A stretch of 64,000 nt of DNA from Sipunculus nudus (GCA_026874595.1 CM049309.1:23687033-23751032); one strand, 5' to 3'. Shown: positions 1 to 13,100, counted from the stretch's first letter. Numbers and translations are program-made. Notes: generated by a model from the letters alone, not told the origin.

Positions 1-675
1 TCCATATATATACGTGGCGGACTAACTTATGAGGCTGAGTGGGGTAGAACGACGCTGGCTACGTGTCAAACATCTCAGTCACGGTCGAGTGGCTACCTTT
101 ATCCAGGCACTCATGAACAGACAGGAATATGTGAGAGCGGACACTTGTGTAATGATATCGAGGTCAGAAGTGGCCGCTCGATTTGTTGAGCCCATGTCAC
201 GGAGTCACTGCCCCTGACCGTAATTGAGGCGTTTCCCGGCCGGCGGGACCGAGAGATCTGGCCGTAATGCGGAATAGAGGAGTGACCGTAATTGACAACA
301 AAATGATTATGAAATATAACGGTCGAAAATTCGGGACCGGAAAATCTGACCGGTATAGACGTATTGACCGTTATTGAGGCGTGCCCGTTAGCAGGCGTTC
401 TACTGTATTTACATACAGGAACACACAAAACAAATGGAGTGGCAAGAGACACATTTTAAATGTGTTTTAATCATTGACCTCAGAAGAGGCTTATACTTGT
501 ATATTCTGCAAAATATGCCTCACATTACTGGCATGAGACATCGATTTTAAATATTAAGCACAATTTATTAGAGGGAACCCAAGGAACAGCCTCAGCTTTG
601 GCTTATTACAGGTAACTATAATTTACAGTTTATCATTACATTGTCAATGCAAATGAATAATCAAGTTATATATAT
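1..675. other. Intergenic, no gene seen
   Basis: I see no convincing coding sequence here. A short motif reading gaccgtaattgaggcg occurs near 219-234 and again, slightly changed, near 364-379, within a relatively GC-rich stretch (180-400). This suggests a degraded repeat. Short open frames on both strands look random. Confidence 0.4.
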
Positions 676-1555
676 CCTTACAGATGTCTCTTTCATTGTA
701 TGCAGCAGTCTTACATGTGAACTCTTCACAGCGCTCGGTTTAACCTATGGCGGCATGGCCCGGCCCACGCGTGGGGTCTGACGTATTGACAGCAGTCATG
801 CTAGTCTGGGGCTTTCTTGCCTGGCCGAGCCGGGCCGGCCAACGTGTGAACCCTGATGTGTAGAAACACAGCGGTGTTGCTCTAGATGTTTCCTGTAACG
901 CATGTGTACTGTGTATCATATTAGGTTCTTTGGATTGTATGAGAAATGGAAAGTTCTCGGCTTGAGGTGAAAGTTATAAATAAGGGGCTGTGTTTTAGAG
1001 GCAAAGAGAGAGGAGAGAAATATTCCAACGGACAAAGAAGCGTGTAAGTTAGTTGTGGACCTTTTCCTGTAATTGCGGCAGTTATAGATTTTCTTCTAAA
1101 TTTGTGACGGATCTTATATAGTCTTCGGTTTGCTTTCGGGAGTATAACAAGAGCTTCACTTTGGGATTACAGCGGATTGTTTTGTGAATGAACTGGACTG
1201 TTATTCTCTGAGAAGATTTATGTGAACTGTTCATCTGGGTTGTAGGTTAAGGGCTTGTTGTCGCTGTGACAGTGGTGGTATCCAGGTACTGTACACTTTA
1301 TTTATATACTTGTATTGATTTACTGTTTTATGTTGTTATACTGTGTAATTGTATTGATTTAATGAATTGTAATGTTAGGATTGTTTTAAGAATAAATTAT
1401 AATAATTTGTTAACAAAAAACAACTGACTTCTTTATTCATTCCCCTAGACATTTCACGCTAACTAGAGTTACAGAATCTGATTTTTTTTTTATCTCCATT
1501 ACAAAATTCATGTTCGTCACGACTACGTGATCTGTTGATATTAGGTTCCGTAACA
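676..1555 (+). mobile_element. Solo LTR, copy A of a four-copy family
   Basis: This copy matches three other segments in the window (20128-21048, 30441-31217, 34763-35610). The family starts TGTTACAG (CCTTACAG here) and ends GGTTCCGTAACA, the TG...CA form typical of LTRs. Inside, in order, are a TATA-like box (gttataaataagggg near 972), a downstream segment matching the other copies, and AATAAA near 1391, as expected of an LTR with promoter and poly(A) signal. A 4-bp direct repeat (atat) flanks it, although the AT-rich surroundings weaken that point. No gag-pol lies beside it, so I read it as a solo LTR. Confidence 0.7.
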
Positions 1556-2429
1556 ATATATATATACACCCATCCCCAATTCTAATTGTGGGTGAAATGA
1601 GTTCTTACATGTCTGCATGCACATCATTTCTGTCAATACATTGCCACTCTCTTTGTAACATGCTACCCTTAAGACAACGGGTGGGTTAGACCATCTATTT
1701 TGCTTTGTATAGGCTGTAATCCTTTGGATATGTAAGGTGCATGTACTAGACAATTGTATATCTATATGTCTTGAGTCTAATTTATAGGAAAAGTCTATTA
1801 TTATAGGCACATGTCTTGTTCTAATACAATGGCCAACAATGCATATAATTTAAAGTAATTAATATTTATTCTGTTATTTGACACATTTGATGTTTATTTG
1901 TTATCTACAACGAACCTGACGGTACTTTGCCAACCCTCCATATAAAAAATATAATAATAAACAATCACATTTCCCCGTATTATCGCCCGACTGCCGCTTC
2001 TAGAGTCTGCTAGATTTTATTATTCTAGGTAAAATAAATCAGATAAGATAATTTGATTTTCACATGAATATCTTGCTGGAAGTTTTAATTATAGCAATGT
2101 TGTTGTATAATTTACTCTCACGGTAGCAACATGGTTGCAGACGCTGACCAGACGATCCTGGGATGACAGCCTTCCTGACCTCGGCGCAGTCGGCTGTGTC
2201 AGAACAAGGATTCCGCTTCTCGTAAGATGTGAATCCACAAAATGACTGGTACACGCAAATAAAACAAGTGGCCCATGGACCATGACGCTCAGCTTAGTTC
2301 AAGGAGCCTTGAACAATTGGTAAATGGACTCCCAGAGTGCTCAATATCATACATTTTGCCATTAGACCTCAGATAACGGTTACACTCTGACTCGCTGAGT
2401 ACTTAAAAATCCTGTTTTATCTCCATATT
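1556..2429. other. No gene seen
   Basis: This is AT-rich sequence with short random open frames on both strands. I see no recognisable domain, RNA or repeat boundary. Confidence 0.35.
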
Positions 2430-3410
2430 CGCAAAATAAAGGTCACCATGACCTAATTTCGGGTTCCAGAGAGATTTTCCTAGGACCTCGATCCTCTATG
2501 CAAAGTTAGAATATTCTAGGTCTAACGGTTATGGTTTGTGCCCTATTAACAGCCAGATCACTCCATTTGATGGTCTCAAAAATAGAGAAAAAACGCGTAA
2601 AAGGAAACGAAAAAATTCAGGTGGTGCCACCAGTCTGCAGGAACTGATGAAACACTCCGTAAGCAATATGCATGGAAAGTATCATGGCAATCAATAAATT
2701 AGTAATTTGAGATACTGGAGCTTCTGTATCATTTTTTTTTCAACGGGTACTGACAGGCCCCATAGCTCTGAGGATAGGAATCACAGTGACCTAATTTCAG
2801 GTTTCTAACAACATTTTGTACGGACCTCTCTTAAAGTCACGTTAGATGATTCTAGCCGATTAAATACAATTTAAGCCAAATCTGAATCACTTGGTGCTTA
2901 AAAAATTCCTGTTTGCGGCCCGTTATTCGCAGAATATGGGTCACCATGACCTATTTTCAGGTTTCCAAGGTGATTTGTTAAGCAACTCCCCGTACAGTTA
3001 AATTTTTCTAGGTCTAACAGTTACGATTATAGCCCTATAAGCAACCAGTCCGCTTCATTTTAAGGTTTCAACAATAAAAAAAAGCGTAAAAATAAAAAAA
3101 ATACAGGCGCTACCAGGAACTAATGAAACACTTAATGATCTGTAAGCATGCATAGAATCATGGCGATCAATGCATTAGTTATTTAGACGCTGGTGTTTGT
3201 GTAACAGATTATGAATAATTCTGTGTATGTGTGTGTGTGTGTGGGGGGGGGGGGGGTATTTACGAGCCACATAGCTCAGAGAATATGGGAAACAGAGACT
3301 TAATTTCAAGTTTCCAATGAGGTTTTTCTTGGACCTCTCTGGATGTCAAGTGAGCAGAATCTATGTTTAACGGTTTCGACGTGTGCCCTGTTAACAGACG
3401 ACCGCTGAAC
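2430..3410. repeat. Diverged tandem duplication, ~500-bp unit
   Basis: The phrase ggtcaccatgacctaatttc near 2442 recurs as ggtcaccatgacctattttc near 2939. Later landmarks follow in the same order in both copies: tctaggtctaac, gcgtaaaa, aactgatgaaacact versus aactaatgaaacact, and the sentence around tcatggcaatcaat. A second pair (cacagtgacctaatttcagg near 2783 and a changed form near 3290) has the same spacing. The copies have diverged and carry indels. A GT run and a G homopolymer (about 3228-3256) interrupt copy two. No coding capacity was recognised. Confidence 0.6.
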
Positions 3411-3414
3411 TGAG

Positions 3415-3606
3415 GACTAATTAACTGTATTCTTTTATAAGTGTTACACGGTTGTTGGGCACAGTCTCCTCATTGAGCCTGCAGAGTCCTCACCCTTGGT
3501 AGGGTCGACCCGTGAAAAATCACACCGCTCCTCGGCTGAGATTCGATCTCACGATCTCCCGGCTTTGGGGCCAGCGTTCGACCTCAAAGACCACGGAAAC
3601 CGGTAA
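3415..3606 (-). mobile_element. tRNA-derived SINE-like fragment
   Basis: Read on the minus strand from about 3606, the sequence has a tRNA-like head. A possible A box (TGGTCTTTGAGG) is followed about 50 bases later by a good B box (AGATCGAATCT, close to GGTTCGAATCC) set in a T-arm-like stem. A tRNA-unrelated body follows (near 3420-3520). That order is typical of tRNA-derived SINEs transcribed by RNA polymerase III. A degenerate tRNA pseudogene is the alternative. I cannot fold a full cloverleaf with confidence. Confidence 0.42.
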
Positions 3607-4150
3607 ATATACAGATCTATAACAATTGTTGATGGACTGATTACTTCTTGACACATTATCTGGAATTCCTTTTAGAGATCTGTGCAGACTGATTGATTAT
3701 CTCGGATTAATTTGCCACCTCAAACATCTTGAGTGTCTTCTGACCACCAGCTTTGGTGAGTGACGCCAGTGTAGTGCCCTGTCTTATGTTACCATTTAGA
3801 GGACGTCAAGGGTTTATAAATCATGTACGTAACGTGGATCTGATATTGGGAAGAAGACAACACGTATGCGACCAACAGGGGCGGAATAACAGACCAACGA
3901 GGCTACGGGTAATTACAGGAAGGCTCTGGACATTCGTGTAGACAATCTCCCACGCTTGTGCAACTGAATATACACAGTTCTGTCATGCCTGGCCAGCCGT
4001 TAGTAAGCAGCGGAAATTAAATGCTAGGATTTCTAAGTTGAAAAGCAAGGCCGACTTTGCCTGTGTAAGATACATTTTGTGATATCTGACTGTTGGAAAC
4101 GCAAGTACACTACCGAGATGATACCGAAGCCAAGAGGGTAGTGGAAAGAT
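3607..4150. other. No gene seen
   Basis: The stretch between the SINE-like piece and the 36-bp minisatellite is unremarkable. The short open frame at 3753-3941 has no recognisable features. Confidence 0.35.
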
Positions 4151-5070
4151 ATTTATTTCCACGCAATAGCCACCCGTGTCAGGGATTCGGGGACCTGAAA
4201 ATCTACCATCCGTGTCAGTGTCATGGGGAACTAGAGATCTACCATCCGTGTCAAGGACACGAAGACCTGGAAATCTATCATCTCTGTCAGGGACACAAGG
4301 ACCTGGAGTTCTACCACCTGTGTCAGAAACACAAGGACCTGGAGACCTCTTATCTGTGTCAGAAATACGGGGGCCTGACGATCTACCATCCGTGTAAGGG
4401 GCACAGGGACCTGGAGATCTACCATCAGTGTCAGAGGCACGGAGACCTGGAGATATACCATCTGTGTCGGAAACAATGGGACCTGGAGACCTATCATCTG
4501 TGTCAGAAACACGGAGGCCTGACGATCTACCATCCGTGTAAGGGGCACAGGGACCTGGAGATCTACCATCAGTGTCAGAGGCACGGAGACCTGGAGATAT
4601 ACCATCTGTGTCGGAAACAATGGGACCTGGAGACCTATCATCTGTGTCAGAAACACGGAGGCCTGACGATCTACCATCCGTGTAAGGGGCACAGGGACCT
4701 GGAGATCTGCCATCAGTGTCAGGGGCACGGAGACCTGGAGATATACCATTTGTGTCAGAAACACAGGGACCTGGAGACCTATCATGTGTGTCAGAAACAC
4801 GGAGGCCTGACGATCTACCATCCGTGTCGGGGGCACAGGGACCTGGAGATCTGCCATCAGTGTCAGGGGCACGGAGACCTGGAGATATACCATTTGTGTC
4901 AGAAACACAGGGACCTGGAGACCTATCATGTGTGTCAGAAACACGGAGGCCTGACGATCTACCATCCGTGTCGGGGGCACAGGGACCTGGAGATCTACCA
5001 TTAGTGTCAGGGACAAGGGGACCTGGAGATCTACCATTATTGTCAGGAACAAGGGGACCTGGAGATCTAG
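4150..5070. repeat. 36-bp minisatellite with 144-bp higher-order unit
   Basis: About 25 tandem copies of a 36-bp unit (core gacctggagatctaccat followed by ccgtgtcaggggcac or similar). From about 4380 to 4990 the units are arranged as a four-unit, 144-bp higher-order repeat, shown by recurring diagnostic variants such as cggaaacaatggg and ggcctgacgatctac. Because 36 is divisible by three, several frames stay open. The + frame (4093-5004, no ATG start) would encode 12-residue units with a Cys and His two residues apart. A minus frame (5208-4231, ATG start) would encode a Leu/Val-rich repeat. Neither shows evidence of being a gene. Confidence 0.9.
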
Positions 5071-6900
5071 ACCAAATGAATAGAAGAGGTTAACCGCTTT
5101 CAGAAAATGATACCTTGTTATATTATGAATGCTTCGGGATACACTTAATGTGGAATTAGTGTGGTCGGAAATGACGTTTTTTGCAGCACTGAGAGAATCA
5201 GCAGCCATGTTTTACAGTTTTTACTACTTCAAATAAAAACGCATACTCAATGAGTACTTACATACCTATTACCTTGGTAATAAGTCACAGCAGGAATACC
5301 CCGCCTGCAGTCTCTTCATTTTCACGGTTTTATATTTCCCCTATTCCCCAATCTGGCGTTAACAAAAAGAGAAAGCTCATCAAAATCGATAATCCTTGCA
5401 GACATAAGGCACTCAAGTCTTCTTGCTGCAAATGATAGTGTGGTTTCTTAAAAGGTCCCGACTCTTCAAATGTGGAAGATTACGTATCTTTAAAACACAG
5501 ATGATTTGTATGACTCAGCATTGTATATGCCCGCAGAAGTTTCATGACTTACTGTAAGCATCACGTATAAGCAGTTTTAACTTTACCGGCTCTGAGCAAT
5601 AGTCTATATCAAAGTATCTAATTTAAAATCTTATTTTTACCAGCCTGGAGCACTATTTTTTGGAGACATGTAGATAAAATGCTGGTACTTGCCGAAAATA
5701 ACCACGTGTGTTCCTCAGTGAAGCAACAATTTAGGGCTCGCCATGTCCCTCATAGATACTCAAATCTTTTGAATGTATCGTGAAAGCTGACCAAAGAAAA
5801 ATAAAAAAATGTCAGAAATACAGACTGAAAAACATTAATTTGACAGGGAGCTCATGGAAATTATGTAAAATGTGTTCATGTATTTATATTTTGCCACCTC
5901 TATGGCGGAAGGCCGGGTGTCTATTCACCTTTACATTGATCACAGAAGTAGGGCAGGAGAATATTGAATCAGGTTGGAATTTTCTGAAGAAAGTATGACA
6001 CCTATTCATATAGACACATCTGATCGTGACGTCACAGAAATTAGGTCACTGACCTCGTGTCGTGGTGCTCTGTAAGGAAAAACATAGGCTGCAGCAGTTA
6101 CTGGGTTGGCTTTTTTAGGCCTACACTACAATACCAGTCCTTGTTACGCATAATTTATCTCACTGTTTAGTGTCATTTTGCATATCCAACACCATAAACA
6201 TGTCACTCTAGTGTCCCTGCAATTAAATGACCGTTTGAACTTCAAGAGGCCTTCCCCACAACTTTATTATGTATACTGATCAAAGATATAGTGATGCTAT
6301 CATACGGGTAATTTGTGCTGAAAATATGGCTGGCAGTCAAGCTGGGTTGTGCATCTTGCCTTACGGCGCATTGCGCATGCGCTGGGGGTGATGGTTTGGG
6401 GGGGGGGGGGGTTGTTAGCGAAGATAGGATGTGTCTATCTTTAAAGGTCCCAAAGAAACACGTTTATTATAGGTTGCAGCCTGGCACTCATGTTGGAGTC
6501 GATATGGTGGCACCTTATCCTTTGCCGCCGTCAGTTGTCGAAGATCCCATTTATTACCTACAATCTATGTTTGGATACACCGATTTTCCTCATCTGTAAA
6601 TAACCTGCAATTTTCTGCTTATAAATATATACTTACACTTTTAGGGAACTGTCTTTCAAAATTATACGTACTCCTCCTCATGTTCCATTCAGACAACTCG
6701 TTAATTTTGCTAATTGAATAAAGAACCACAGGGGCTCCGATGGCAATGCACGCCCATGGAAACGTATTAAATACATACAAAGATTAAACTCATAGCCAAA
6801 CAAAATGGCAAAACTATCTGTTCCTCACGGAATTAGGAGACAAACAATGACCAAAGAAGCTGAACGTAGCTTTGGCTGACAGTCTAATGTCATATCATCA
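5071..6900. other. No gene seen
   Basis: Short open frames at 5250-5435, 5780-5998 and 6315-6599 have no recognisable domain. The last one runs through a poly-G tract near 6400. I see no TIRs, LTRs or RNA genes. Confidence 0.35.
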
Positions 6901-6904
6901 TGAA

Positions 6905-8925
6905 TTACCGCAATCGGTGTTGTCCATTAGTTCCGTTGTCTCTTCGTGTCTCAAAACTGTATTGTCCAATAGTTTCGTTGTCTCTTTGTCTCTCAATCTG
7001 TTTTGTACATTATTTCCGTTGTCTTTTCGTGTCTCAATCTGTATTGTCCATTAGTTCCGATTTCTCTTTATGTCTCAATCTGTATTGTCTTTTAGTTCCG
7101 TTATCTCTTCGTGTCTCAAAACTGTATTGTCCAATAGTTTCGTTGTCTCTTTGTCTCTCAATCTATTTTGACCATTAGTTCCGTTGTCTCTTTGTGTCTT
7201 AATCTGTATTCCCATTAGTTCTGTTGTCTCTTTATGTCTCAATCTGTATTGTCTTTTAGGTCCGTTATCTCTTCGTGTCTCAATCTGTATTGTCCATTAG
7301 TTCCCTTATCTCTGAGTGTCTCAATCTGTATTGTCCATTAGTTCCGTTGTCTCTTTATGTCTCAATCTGTATTGTCCATTAGTTGCGTTATCTCTTTATG
7401 TCTCAATCTGTATTGTCTTTTAGTTCCGTTATCTCTTCGTGTCTCAATCTGTATTGTTCATTAGTTCCCTTATCTCTGAGTGTCTCAATCTGTATTGTCC
7501 ATTAGTTCCGTTGTCTCTTTATGTCTCAATCTGTATTGTCTTTTAGTTCCGTTATCTCTTCGTGTCTCAATCTGTATTGTCCATTAGTTCCCTTATCTCT
7601 GAGTGTCTCAATCTGTATTGTCCATTAGTTCCGTTGTCTCTTTATGTCTCAATCTGTATTGTCCATTAGTTGCGTTGTCTCTTTATGTCTCAATCTGTAT
7701 TGTCTTTTAGTTCCGTTATCTCTTCGTGTCTCAATCTGTATTGTCCATTAGTTCCCTTATCTCTGAGTGTCTCAATCTGTATTGTCCATTAGTTCCGTTG
7801 TCTCTTTATGTCTCAATCTGTATTGTCCATTAGTTGCGTTATCTCTTTATGTCTCAATCTGTATTGTCTTTTAGTTCCGTTATCTCTTCGTGTCTCAATC
7901 TGTATTGTCCATTAGTTCCGTTGTCTCTTTGTCTCTCAATCTGTTTTGTACATTATTTCCGTTGTCTTTTCGTGTCTCAATCTGTATTGTCTTTTAGTTC
8001 CGTTATCTCTTCAAGTCTCAATCTGTATTGTCCATTAGTTCCCTTATCTCTGAGTGTCTCAATCTGTATAGTCCATTAGTTCCGTTGTCTCTTTATGTCT
8101 CAATCTGTATTGTCCATTAGTTGCGTTATCTCTTTATGTCTCAATCTGTATTGTCTTTTAGTTCCGTTATCTCTTCGTGTCTCAATCTGTATTGTCCATA
8201 AGTTCCCTTATCTCTGAGTGTCTCAATCTGTATTGTCCATTAGTTCCGTTGTCTCTTTATGTCTCAATCTGTATTGTCCATTAGTTGCGTTATCTCTTTA
8301 TGTCTCAATCTGTATTGTCTTTTAGTTCCGTTATCTCTTCGTGTCTCAATCTGTATTGTCCATTAGTTCCGTTGTCTCTTTGTCTCTCAATCTGTTTTGT
8401 ACATTATTTCCGTTGTCTTTTCGTGTCTCAATCTGTATTGTCTTTTAGTTCCGTTATCTCTTCGTGTCTCAATCTGTATTGTCCATTAGTTCCCTTATCT
8501 CTTCGTGTCTCAATCTGTATTGTCCATTAGTCCCGTTATCTCTTAGTGTCTCTATCTGTATCGTCCATTAGTTCCGTTATCTCTTCGTGTCTCAAAACTG
8601 TATTGTCCAATAGTTTCGTTGTCTCTTTGTCTCTCAATCTATTTTGACCATTAGTTCCGTTGTCTCTTTGTGTCTTAATCTGTATTCCCATTAGTTCCGT
8701 TGTCTCTTAATGTCTCAATCTGTATTGTCTTTTAGGTCCGTTATCTCTTCGTGTCTCAATCTGTATTGTCCATTAGTTCAGTTATCTCTTAGTATCTCAA
8801 CCTGTATTGTCCAATAGTTCCGTTGTCTCTTTATGTCTCAATCTGTATTGCCTTTTAGTTCCGTTATCTCTTAGTGTCTCAATCTGTATTGTCCATAAGT
8901 TCCGTTGTCTCTTTGTGTAAGCATG
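6905..8925. repeat. 41-bp minisatellite, ~2 kb array
   Basis: About 49 copies of a 41-bp unit. The + strand core is gtctcaatctgtattgtcc, followed by attagttccgttgtctcttt plus a short variable end. Variant classes (attagttccg, attagttgcg, attagttccc, ttttagttcc; ctttatg, cttcgtg, ctgagtg) recur in ordered blocks, for example 7340-7560, 7620-7860 and 8070-8330. This indicates multi-unit higher-order duplications. The small open frames inside it (6872-7178, 7834-8079, 8285-8530) follow from the repeat and do not look like genes. Confidence 0.93.
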
Positions 8926-10062
8926 TAATATATCACTGCCGTCTTGAATATGTTACCATATTCAAATCTTTCTCGAAATAGGGCGGGTAGTCTTATATGA
9001 GTTGATTAATTAATTTAATTTCGATATTTGGGTCACAATTTCTGTGCCGGAGGGTAGGGAGGTGAAGAATTTCCTTTTTTAATTATTTTTACTGTTTTAG
9101 CTACATCTCCAGTACGACTTATTTGCAAATATTGACCTTTTTGTTGTTGTAATAATCACAGTTGACAGATTATCACCGGATACTGAATTTTAACCTTGAC
9201 TTTACGTTTAAGGTGCTTACTTGTCCCTGCCATTGTTGCGAGTTGTAAAGTCTGGTATTTCCTCGGCTATTTTCGAAGCTGTACGCACTCAGAAACAAAG
9301 AAAAGGATATCAATGAAAAACACTTATGTAGCATATTTTATTTAAGACTATTTGATTTCACCACCCTGCATAGAAGCCCATTATAACACATTATAAAAGT
9401 AGTAGCCTGGTTTAAAGGCATACCTTTTGTTTAATGCGTTAGAATTCGGACCCGAATCTTGGCTCATATCCCCGACAGGTTATATGGAATCTGGAATTAT
9501 AATTCTGGCCGAAAACATGATTTTGAGCACCCAGAAAGTCAGACGGGGCACAAATATTAACCTTTTTTTAATGTGACCTTACGGGAGCTATTGGCATAAT
9601 CTTTCTTAATGTAAACGGAGGTCATTCACACCCAAAGTAAGGTCGGTGTAACCCATATTCTGTAAGCTATGAGAAACAGCATGATTCGAGTATCCTATAA
9701 GTTAGATGGACACGAGTCATAGCAGTTTGACGTATAAACTTCTTACACAGCATCAAGGGAGTTCCTAGTAAAATATTCTTGGAAACCTTTATCAAGGTTG
9801 CTGTTACCTATTTTCTGAGGATTATGGGGGGGGGGGGGTATGATTTTGAGCTCTCTGGAAATCATTCGACCCCTTTTTTCAAGTTTCGTTAACAAATATT
9901 TTACACCAATTCATAACATCAGTAATTAATACATACATCACTTATCAAATTCAACTGAGCGTTATGACCCATGGGTCATTTCTTTCTCGTTTAAAACAAA
10001 CATTTTTTCCCTGACCTTAACCCTGTAGATACTCCAAGGACAGTCCCAAGGCAGGAATCTAT

Positions 10063-10066
<4 letters not shown>
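8926..10066. other. No gene seen
   Basis: AT-rich sequence with a poly-G run near 9828. Some phrases (ttctgaggattatgggg near 9815; a form near 9640) faintly resemble the duplicated unit at 2430-3410 and may be old copies. Confidence 0.3.

Positions 10067-10067
<1 letters not shown>

Positions 10068-10122
<55 letters not shown>
10068..10122. repeat. (GA)n microsatellite
   Basis: About 27 uninterrupted GA dinucleotides ending in agtgagtgaa. Confidence 0.97.
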
Positions 10123-10125
<3 letters not shown>

Positions 10126-13100
10126 GTGAACGAGGAATTGTAGTAGAATTCGCCCCTTGCTTTTATAAAAATAATGACGGAGAGTTCTTTTTTACTGTAG
10201 ATGCATTCAGATTTTTCACACGTACGTCATACCAGGAAAAAGTTTAATTCTTAAAGAAAAGTAATTACATGACATTTATTCTCTCTCATTCATACTTTGA
10301 TGTTAAGACTTTCTAGCCTGCATTCTACAAGCATTCCCGCCGTGGCATATGATGTTTTATTGTTGTATACAGATCTGCTCAATTAGGACTAGAAGACCTC
10401 AAGTCAAGGTTATTGTGGTTGCAGCACTAATTAAATCAAAGACGACAAACGGCCTTTAATCCCCAGTACCTATCAGCTAATTGAATAAAGCTCTTGGAAA
10501 CAGCCCCGTTTCTCTGATTGTTCGCGTGTAGTTCACATTATTATTAAATATTTTATAATATATTGGCTTGTGTAAAGTCATAATATAGGTCAGTCATTGA
10601 AATTTACAAACCACATATATCCATAATGATATCGTGTCCCTACAGGTAAACGTCTACCACGTCGTGCCGCTGGATACAAAGGATAAAGGGCGAAAAGTAA
10701 TTAAAACAATGTTTGTTACCTATAATGAGAAGTGCTACCTCCTTCGGCGTGGGGCTTATTGACAATATCAAGGTGGAAAATAAAAATAAGTGATCGAACC
10801 GCTTACCTAGGGTTGTTTCGTCCAGACCAACCCCCCCCCCCCCCTAGGAAGCTAAAAATCAGTGCTTAATGAAGCGTTTGGTTGTTTAAAAACACATACA
10901 CACAACACACATTTATAGAAAACTTTTATTGACACAGTTCATTTGCATTTTGCAATCCAGATTTTTCAGTTGGACCAATGTCGTCTTTCAATGGTACACG
11001 TCGTCACACAGGGTCGACGTAGGCCCACATGTACAATCAACGCCCAGATAGGCATTTAATTAGTTCTGAAATTTACAAAACTGCAAAGTTTTAGAAATCA
11101 ATAACAATGGCTTCAGGGGGTGGACTGTATGAATCTCAGTGTGTTCTAATATTGTTTAAGTGAATGGCGTCCATATGAACAGGGTTCATTTATTTAGCGT
11201 CCAGCTGTCGGCGTCCAATTCATTTGCTTCCAGCTGAACAGCGTCCAGGTGACATGGGCCCATATATACCTGTCGTGCTCAGTTGAACATACTACATTCT
11301 AATGCATTCTAAGACACAAATATATCGGATCCCTGCGTGGCTATGATAGTTCATTGTAGTTGCCCGTCAAAGGCCGGTGGTTTTCTCCGGGTCCTCCGGT
11401 TTCCTCCACCCTTACCGACTACCGAGCACCAACATCCCAGCCATGGGGAGTGCCTCGTATTAGTTATTGTAACTATTTGTACAATCCATGTAAAATAAAT
11501 AAAGTTTATAACATCCATCAATTTAGAATGGCCCTGAAAGTACTTGATTGTGATAATAATAGATTCATTAAGTTATGCAGCATATTTTCTTGTTTCAGAG
11601 GTAATTATTCATGTGATGAAGTCAAACATTTGGAATCACCGTGTTAAAACAAAGAAGAAACAATGAAGAGAAAAAAATGCATTTTTTATTCTGCAGTAAG
11701 TCTTCTTCAAAAACATATAAAAAAATATTTAACAGATTACCTGTTATATTGAACTCTTAAATTATGCTCAAAGGAAATTTTTGGTACACACATTACCATC
11801 ATTCCAGAGTCTTTATGTGATGCATCACAAACACGTCATAAAGGAATCTTGTCTAAAGTGAGCACATGTGTATATATTTATATATATCTGTTAACAATTT
11901 GATGTTTTCTTTCTTTTGCTAAAAAATAATACAATATACTTTATTAAATAATACAATATACTATTCAAGGTCACCAGTTTTGGAATTCTTCCGAGATCTT
12001 GCTTGAAAAAAAGTCTTTCGAATTTTAGTTTAAAAATATGAAGTGGTTTTAAAGATATCTGATTTACAAAAAAAAATGAAATGGACGACAAGTACGACAT
12101 AAAAACGATGGATGACGGCGACAGACAAATAACGTTATGTGTCCCCGGTGCAGTCACACCTTTAGACTAAAAAAACACATAAAATTTGATACAAAAATGA
12201 TGTATCAAACCATACCGCGTATCAGCCATTTCGAAAAATGGTCGCCATGGACACCACACAGCCACCTGTGTTTATCTAGTCCTTTTGGATATTATTTATG
12301 TGCCTTGACATGTGTCACACTTACTTCAGAAAATGCCCACAGGACATCTGTTCTGGACATTTGCGCCTGCACTATATTCAGTAGGAAGTGAAACTGGAGA
12401 GTCCCGGACCCTCAGGCCAAATCATGGAGAGTCAGATGTGAGTATGGAGGGTCCCAGGGAGTGGAGATCTTTAAATTATACAAGGTTTATGTACATTCTA
12501 ATGAATATTTTAGTATGTTGTTGGAATACGATTAGAGATGTGAACGCAAAGTTCTTTAAACAGTCAAACAAACTGGCTGAAACTCATGCATACGTACACT
12601 CCAAAAGATTAATAAGACATGAGTTAACAAAAACAAATCAATATTTGAAAGAAAACGTACACTTACGTTTCTCTTGAAAGGTACATTCAAGCACTGATGA
12701 TGATACCATTCGATGACAATCACAGAAAAAAACCACCAAGTCCGTTAACAACAGTACACAGGGACACCTTGTTTACATTTCTCCTGATCACATGACACAT
12801 CGGTATTTTGCGCTTCTCCATTCACTGTTTGTTCGCCCTGTGTTCACATAACAATCAGTCCACCTTTAGATTCACGGAGCTATGACAACCAACAGTCCTT
12901 CGCTGGCATACTGGTTTAACACTGAAGGCAAAGTTCACGCAGCACTCACTAATTAACGCACAGACGATTCTATCTTGACTTAGAGGCTGATGTCTCCTGG
13001 AATCATCCAGCTCTAGGCAACCGAATATGCTTCCACACAGGGATATCCAAAGTTATGCGTTTGAAATAATGTCCTTGGTCCTGCATGCGATCACAACATG

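Noticed and set aside
2644-2660. ctgatgaaacac phrase resembling the hammerhead box
   Set aside because: GAAA follows immediately with no stem II, and no pairing flanks were found.
4231-5208. 325-codon minus-strand frame with ATG start over the 36-bp array
   Set aside because: The repeat length is a multiple of three, so several frames stay open on both strands. No codon evidence favours this one.
6872-8530. Several 60-95-codon frames with Ser/Leu/Cys-rich hydrophobic repeats
   Set aside because: These are products of the 41-bp minisatellite. The unit is not a multiple of three and the frames break repeatedly.
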